In this document: piece after piece, positions 5,790-9,777 of the stretch
How the letters are laid out: each line of letters opens with the position of its first letter
Position numbering within the stretch: position 1 is the stretch's first letter
NCBI GenBank assembly: GCA_964345825.1
Contig: CAYFSI010000029.1
Span: forward strand, 1 to 9,777
Source: JAAYDH01 sp964345825
GTDB lineage: Bacteria; Bacillota_I; Bacilli_A; RFN20; CAG-826
Direction: 5' to 3'
DNA length: 9,777 nucleotides
Notes under the pieces: generated by a model
Seen by the model: only the letters and a program-made list of their open reading frames with translations
Told to the model about the DNA's origin: nothing
Database searches by the model: none
Position numbers and translations under genes: made by a program

Positions 5790-6797
5790 TTAACGAGAAC
5801 CCTTATCGTAAGGAATTCCTTCTGCTTTTGGCGCTCGAGATTTCTTTGAAGTTATCGCAAGAATGATCATCGTTACAACATAAGGAATCATCAAGTAAAT
5901 ATAAACCGATTCTTTGATATTGCTGAAGGATGGGAGGAAGGGAATACTTCCCGCCATACCTGATAACGATTTGAAGAAAGCAAATAGCAAAGCGGCAAGA
6001 ACAATCTTCACTGGTTGCCAGTTACCAAATATCATAACCGCTAAAGCTAAGAAGCCATAGCCGGCGACTGTCGAGGCAAAGCCACTTCCAGCGGCTAAAG
6101 TAAAGGCTAAACCGCCAATACCAGCCAATGCGCCAGAAATCATAACGCCTGTATAGCGCATCCGATAAACATTGATGCCAACACTGTCGGCGGCAGCTGG
6201 GTTTTCACCGCAGGAGCGTAAACGAAGACCGAACTTTGTTCTATAGATGACAATCACTGTTGCAACAATGACAATAATGCAAATAATCGTGGTTAAATAC
6301 ATATTCTTAAAAAAGAGACGCTCGAAAAAGTTTGGATTCGCTATTGGATCCACGAGTGGAACCCAAACTGGAGTCAAAATTGCGGTTTGACCTTGACCTT
6401 GAACTGCCCAGGTAATGACAATTGCCAAGGCTGGCGCCAACATGTTAAGAGCGGTTCCGCCAATGGTTTGGTCAGCTTTGAGTCGAATGGAGGCAAAAGC
6501 TAAGAGTAATGAATAAATCACTCCACCAACCGCGGCTAGTAAAATGCCAGCCAAAACAATCGACTGTGACATGAAAAATTGACTGATTGGATTAGGATTA
6601 TTGACGAAAAAAGCTGTGACGACAGGATTCATGACTTTGAAAAAGAGTGAAGCGATGAGGCCACCGATAATCATAATACCTTCAAGGGCAATGTTAATCG
6701 TGCCACTGCGTTCGGAATACATCGCACCGAGCGCAACGAGAATCAATGGGACCGCAAATGAGATCATTGACGAAAGTAAATCACCTAGTACATTCAT
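5790..6797 (-). CDS. nupQ: Nucleoside ABC transporter permease 2 (NupQ/YufQ type)
   Basis: This 335-residue polytopic inner-membrane protein belongs to the BPD_transp_2 permease family. Typical stretches are the N-terminal YSERSGTINIALEGIMIIGG, ADQTIGGTALNMLAPALA, the cytosolic coupling segment KFGLRLRSCGENPAAADSVG, and GALAGIGGLAFTLAAGSGF. The length and the GTINIALEGIM signature are those of the second permease of BMP/Nup systems (Bacillus NupQ, Lactococcus NupC), which forms the pore as a heterodimer with the upstream gene product. The first of two nearby Met codons (1 and, out of frame, another 4 bases on) is supported by AAGGAAGG shortly upstream. It starts two bases after the stop of permease 1, so the genes are translationally linked. 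Substrate (probably purine nucleosides) is inferred from the family. Confidence 0.9.
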   Translation of the reverse strand: MNVLGDLLSSMISFAVPLILVALGAMYSERSGTINIALEGIMIIGGLIASLFFKVMNPVVTAFFVNNPNPISQFFMSQSIVLAGILLAAVGGVIYSLLLAFASIRLKADQTIGGTALNMLAPALAIVITWAVQGQGQTAILTPVWVPLVDPIANPNFFERLFFKNMYLTTIICIIVIVATVIVIYRTKFGLRLRSCGENPAAADSVGINVYRMRYTGVMISGALAGIGGLAFTLAAGSGFASTVAGYGFLALAVMIFGNWQPVKIVLAALLFAFFKSLSGMAGSIPFLPSFSNIKESVYIYLMIPYVVTMIILAITSKKSRAPKAEGIPYDKGSR

Positions 6798-6799
6798 AG

Positions 6800-8026
6800 T
6801 TATTCGCCTTCCTTATTAGGTTCAACAACGGGATTTGGTTCTGCTTCCACGCTGTTTTCTACATTTATATTTTTTTCTTTTCTATGTTTCCGATCCAATA
6901 AAAATTTGCCAATTAATTGTTTGATAACAAGGCTAAACGCGCTGAGATAGATAATGACCGAAACAACGATATCAACTACTTCAGTGGCAAACTCGGGTTG
7001 CATGGCATTACCACCAATTTGAATATATGCAATAAAAATAGATGAGAAGATAATTCCAATTGGATTAGAAGAACCTAATAAAGCAACTGGAATACCATTA
7101 AAGCCCATCGGGGGAATCACTTTTCCAATTAGCAGGGTTGCAGTTCCTGCTAAATAAGTTAACGCGCCACCAATGCCGGCTAATGCTCCAGCAATTACCA
7201 TTGAAAGAACGATATTTCGCTTGGCGTTAATACCTGCATATTTAGAAGATTCTCTATTGTAGCCACAAGCTTTTAATTCATAACCGAATGTGGTTTTATT
7301 GAGAATGATATAAATGATGATTGCAATTCCAATAGCGAGAAATATACCAATATTCATGTAAGGGGATAAACCTTCCAAACCTAATGAAGGAAGTTTAGCG
7401 CCTGGATTAACGGTCACTATATCAACAGTTCGGCTTTGATCGGCGCCTCCATAAGTTGAAGAGAGCATCGCAGGGGTATTCGCGATAATCAGGTTGACCA
7501 TAAAAAGGCCAATCCAGTTAAACATGATGGATGTAATGACCTCATTGACATTCAAAAAAGCTTTAAAGATTCCGGGAATGGCTCCCCATATGGCTCCGCC
7601 AAGGGCAGCCAACATGATGTTGACATACCAAGGAAGTTTAAGCACAATTGCTCCAAAAATGGCGAAGAAAGCGCCTACAACGTATTGACCAGCGGCTCCG
7701 ATGTTGAATAGACCGGTTTTAAACGCAAAACCAACTGCTAAACCCGTCATTAATAGTGGAGCAGCGGTATAAAGCACCTGAAAGATAGTACTGACGCTAC
7801 TTACGCCACCGGTTAGCATGATTCCAAGACCGTAGAATGCATCGCCAGGTTTAACGATCAGCATTAAAATAAAACCAATTAATATACCGATTATGATAGA
7901 AAATATCGAGGCACTTAATGCAACAAAACTTTTTGATTTGACGATTTTTTTGCTCTGTACCCACAACTTAGAAAAAAATCGATGAAGTGTGGCTCCTAAA
8001 CGAGTCATGAATTCTTTAAACTTCAT
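6800..8026 (-). CDS. nupP: Nucleoside ABC transporter permease 1 (NupP/YufP type)
   Basis: This 408-residue BPD_transp_2 permease has the marks of the first Nup permease: FKTGLFNIGAAGQYVVGAFF near the front, NEVITSIMFNWIGLFMVN, the coupling segment FGYELKACGYNRESSKYAGI and the glycine-rich GALAGIGGALTYLAG. It is longer than the roughly 350 residues usual for Bacillus homologues because of a basic N-terminal extension of about 30 residues before the first helix and a charged C-terminal tail (about 375-408; DRKHRKEKN, then an acidic, Pro/Asn/Glu-rich end). Its ATG overlaps the ATPase stop by one base (TAATG), the classic sign of translational coupling, and GGAGAA lies about ten bases upstream. 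It pairs with the following permease to form the channel. Confidence 0.9.
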   Translation of the reverse strand: MKFKEFMTRLGATLHRFFSKLWVQSKKIVKSKSFVALSASIFSIIIGILIGFILMLIVKPGDAFYGLGIMLTGGVSSVSTIFQVLYTAAPLLMTGLAVGFAFKTGLFNIGAAGQYVVGAFFAIFGAIVLKLPWYVNIMLAALGGAIWGAIPGIFKAFLNVNEVITSIMFNWIGLFMVNLIIANTPAMLSSTYGGADQSRTVDIVTVNPGAKLPSLGLEGLSPYMNIGIFLAIGIAIIIYIILNKTTFGYELKACGYNRESSKYAGINAKRNIVLSMVIAGALAGIGGALTYLAGTATLLIGKVIPPMGFNGIPVALLGSSNPIGIIFSSIFIAYIQIGGNAMQPEFATEVVDIVVSVIIYLSAFSLVIKQLIGKFLLDRKHRKEKNINVENSVEAEPNPVVEPNKEGE

Positions 8027-9585
8027 TATTTTGTTTCTCCTTCGTTAGTTGGCGAAGCAAACTTCGCATCGATTTTGGCTCCTGACATATAGAGTCCGAG
8101 TTCTTGGAATGTGGTTTTTTTCGGATCTAATTCGCCGACAATCGACCCTTCATGAATGACTAGAATTCGATCTGGTAAATCCATGACTTCATCCAATTCG
8201 AGAGAAATTAATAACACGCCACATCCGCGGTCACGCTCATTAACAAGTTGTTTATGAATGTATTCAATTGCCCCGATGTCAAGTCCACGTGTTGGTTGAA
8301 CAGCAACAAGTAGTTGATGCTCACGGTCAACTTCACGAGCGACAATCGCTTTTTGCTGATTTCCACCAGACATACTCCTGACGGTGGTGCTTGAACCTTG
8401 GCCTGAACGAATATCAAACTTCGAAATCAAACCTTCAGCGTATTGATGAACCGCCTTTTTCTTTATAAAACCCCACTTTTGGAAAGCGGGTTGCCAATAT
8501 CTTTGTAAAACTAGATTTTCTTCCAGGGAGTAGTCTAAAACTAATCCGTGTTTGTGACGGTCTTCGGCAATATGGGACATCCCTATTTTTGAGCGTTTTC
8601 TAACGGAAACTTTGGTAATGTCTTTTCCATTTAATAAAAGCTTGCCTGAGCTAATTTCTGTTAATCCGGTGATACCATGGACGAGTTCGGTTTGTCCATT
8701 CCCATCAATACCGGCAATACAAAGAATTTCGCCTCGTTTTACATCAAAGGAAACATTATTGATAGCGTGCTTTTTTGAAGAAGGTGATTTAATCACTAAA
8801 TTCCGAGCCGATAAAACGACATCATCGAAATGAGTTGGCTCTTTTTCGATATTGAAATTAACCGAGCGACCAACCATGAGCATTGACAATGTATCTTTAT
8901 CGACCTCACTAACATTTTTAGTGGCTATATATTTTCCTTTACGCAAGACAGTAACACGGTCGGCAACGGCCATGATTTCATTTAATTTGTGGGTGATGAA
9001 GAGAATTGACTTTCCTTCTTTAACTAAATTACGCATGATTTCCATTAATTCATCGATTTCTTGTGGAGTTAAAACGGCGGTTGGCTCATCAAAAATTAAA
9101 ATTTCATTTTCACGGTAGAGCATTTTCAAAATTTCAACTCTTTGTTGCATACCGACAGTAATATCTTTGACATATGCATCGGGATCAACCATCAGTCCAT
9201 ATTTTTTCGAAAGTGCGATTACTTTTTCCCGCGCTTCTTTTTTCTTTATGAATCCCGCTTGATTAGGTTCGACACCTAATATAATGTTTTGTAAAACAGT
9301 AAAAACATCAACAAGCATAAAATGTTGATGAACCATGCCAATTCCTAGAGCGTTAGCGTCATTTGGATCTCTAATATTAACAACTTTTCCGTCTTTTTTG
9401 ATAACGCCTTTTTCAGGTTTATAAAGACCAAAAAGGACGCTCATTAACGTTGATTTACCGGCACCATTTTCGCCGAGCAAGGCATGTATTTCGCCTTTTT
9501 TTAGAGTTAAAGTAATATTATCGTTGGCGATAATTCCAGGGAATTCTTTGGTGATGTTTAACATTTCAATGACGTAATCTGACAT
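8026..9585 (-). CDS. nupO: Nucleoside ABC transporter ATPase with two nucleotide-binding domains (NupO/YufO type)
   Basis: This 519-residue cytosolic protein has two fused ABC domains and energises uptake through the two permeases encoded next. Domain 1 is complete: Walker A GENGAGKST (38-46), signature VGMQQR (144-149, the Q-rich form of this family), Walker B with FDEPT (D166, E167) and switch H199. Domain 2 has a degenerate Walker A, GIDGNGQTE (292-300, no GKS/T), a good signature MSGGNQQ (405-411) and QPTRGLD (430-436) in place of a standard Walker B. One active and one degenerate site is normal for the RbsA/YufO class of sugar and nucleoside importers. The ATG at 9585 has AAGGA seven bases upstream. 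The gene lies between the binding-protein gene (right) and permease 1 (one-base overlap, left). No substrate can be read from the ATPase; nucleosides are inferred from the whole cluster. Confidence 0.95.
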   Translation of the reverse strand: MSDYVIEMLNITKEFPGIIANDNITLTLKKGEIHALLGENGAGKSTLMSVLFGLYKPEKGVIKKDGKVVNIRDPNDANALGIGMVHQHFMLVDVFTVLQNIILGVEPNQAGFIKKKEAREKVIALSKKYGLMVDPDAYVKDITVGMQQRVEILKMLYRENEILIFDEPTAVLTPQEIDELMEIMRNLVKEGKSILFITHKLNEIMAVADRVTVLRKGKYIATKNVSEVDKDTLSMLMVGRSVNFNIEKEPTHFDDVVLSARNLVIKSPSSKKHAINNVSFDVKRGEILCIAGIDGNGQTELVHGITGLTEISSGKLLLNGKDITKVSVRKRSKIGMSHIAEDRHKHGLVLDYSLEENLVLQRYWQPAFQKWGFIKKKAVHQYAEGLISKFDIRSGQGSSTTVRSMSGGNQQKAIVAREVDREHQLLVAVQPTRGLDIGAIEYIHKQLVNERDRGCGVLLISLELDEVMDLPDRILVIHEGSIVGELDPKKTTFQELGLYMSGAKIDAKFASPTNEGETK

Positions 9586-9599
9586 TGTAAATTCCTTTT

Positions 9600-9617
9600 A
9601 ATCATTAAATAATGATT
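9600..9617. repeat. AT-rich palindrome before the ATPase gene, possible operator
   Basis: AATCATTA and TAATGATT are exact reverse complements around a central AA, giving an 18-base near-perfect palindrome. It lies between the candidate -10 box and the SD of the ATPase gene, where a repressor or an RNA hairpin could act. The base composition makes chance palindromes common, so a regulatory role is only a suggestion. Confidence 0.35.
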
Positions 9618-9631
9618 TCTTATTTTAAAAT

Positions 9632-9637
9632 AGTATA
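9632..9637 (-). promoter_or_regulatory. Candidate -10 box for the ATPase-permease unit
   Basis: On the minus strand TATACT (5/6 match to TATAAT) lies just past the U-tract of the terminator. The only -35 candidate at the right distance (TTGGTG, 18 bases upstream, 3/6) is inside the terminator stem. A start near 9625 would give a leader of about 40 bases. It would allow the transporter genes to be expressed independently of read-through from the lipoprotein gene. Confidence 0.35.
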
Positions 9638-9641
9638 ACAC

Positions 9642-9677
9642 AAAAAAAGACAAGCCACCAAATGAATGGTGGCTTGT
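9642..9677 (-). terminator. Strong intrinsic terminator between binding-protein and ATPase genes
   Basis: A perfect 11-bp stem (ACAAGCCACCA at 9650-9660 with TGGTGGCTTGT at 9667-9677) has a six-base loop. Read on the minus strand the stem runs directly into CTTTTTTTG (U-tract at 9648-9642). It begins 20 bases after the TAA of the lipoprotein gene and is the best terminator in the window. Its place inside a functional cluster suggests partial termination, leaving more binding-protein mRNA than transporter mRNA. Confidence 0.85.
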
Positions 9678-9696
9678 GTGCTAAAAAGTGATGAGA

Positions 9697-9777
9697 TTAA
9701 GCGCTGTAGTTGACAGAGATTTTGGAAGTGACAGGAGCGGCAGCAATATCATTGCTAACGACGACTGTGCCAGCAGC
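9697..9777 (-). CDS. C-terminal end of a probable BMP-family substrate-binding lipoprotein
   Basis: Only the last 26 codons and TAA are in the window (ending VSNDIAAAPVTSKISVNYSA); the gene continues beyond the right edge. The fragment is too short to identify a family by itself. The call rests on place: in Bacillus (nupN) and Lactococcus (bmpA) a basic membrane protein (BMP) lipoprotein that captures nucleosides is encoded directly before the same ATPase-permease-permease set, and a small secreted-protein-like C-terminus rich in Val, Ser, Thr and Ala fits. A different exported protein remains possible. Confidence 0.45.
   Translation of the reverse strand, partial: AAGTVVVSNDIAAAPVTSKISVNYSA

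Noticed and set aside
8208..8720. Loss-of-function changes in the second ATP-binding domain
   Set aside because: The degenerate Walker A and B motifs of domain 2 are normal for RbsA/YufO-type ATPases, so this is not damage.

Overview
The window looks like a piece of chromosome from a low-GC, Gram-positive-type bacterium, most likely an anaerobe from the Bacilli/Mollicutes-related lineages. The pointers are AT-rich DNA, A/G-rich Shine-Dalgarno (SD) sites, a rubrerythrin gene, and a nucleoside ABC transporter of the Bacillus/Lactococcus/mycoplasma type. Full-length family members read through with UGG as the only Trp codon, so the standard code applies; all nine stop codons seen are TAA. The lineage is inference. 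No rRNA, tRNA, CRISPR array, transposase or phage gene was seen.

Layout, left half: the 3' end of a rubrerythrin gene (+) is followed by about 430 bp of gene-free, repeat-rich DNA. It holds a 12-bp perfect hairpin, several copies of a palindromic GGGTGTTCACCC core, and long-range inverted repeats. Next is a membrane-anchored exported protein of unknown function (+), whose perfect extended -10 box sits so close to the ATG that its mRNA may be leaderless. A small five-helix membrane protein (-) converges on it. It diverges from a full-length MgtA-type Mg2+ P-type ATPase gene (+). The roughly 180-nt mgtA leader shows mutually exclusive pairings, one of which would cover the mgtA ribosome binding site. 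This is the best candidate in the window for an undescribed regulatory element.

Layout, right half: all genes are on the minus strand. From right to left they are the last 26 codons of a probable BMP-family substrate-binding lipoprotein, a strong intrinsic terminator, then a tightly packed run of ABC ATPase (two nucleotide-binding domains), permease 1 and permease 2 (a NupOPQ-type nucleoside importer). A chloramphenicol-acetyltransferase-like enzyme follows 49 bp later. A second terminator closes the unit and faces the 3' end of mgtA.

How the genes fit together: the lipoprotein, ATPase and two permeases make a complete BMP/Nup purine-nucleoside uptake system. The terminator after the lipoprotein gene would let the binding protein be made in excess over the membrane complex. 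The acetyltransferase appears to be a passenger or partner in the same transcript. The mgtA gene supplies Mg2+ uptake and is probably controlled through its leader RNA. The rubrerythrin fits peroxide defence in an anaerobe.
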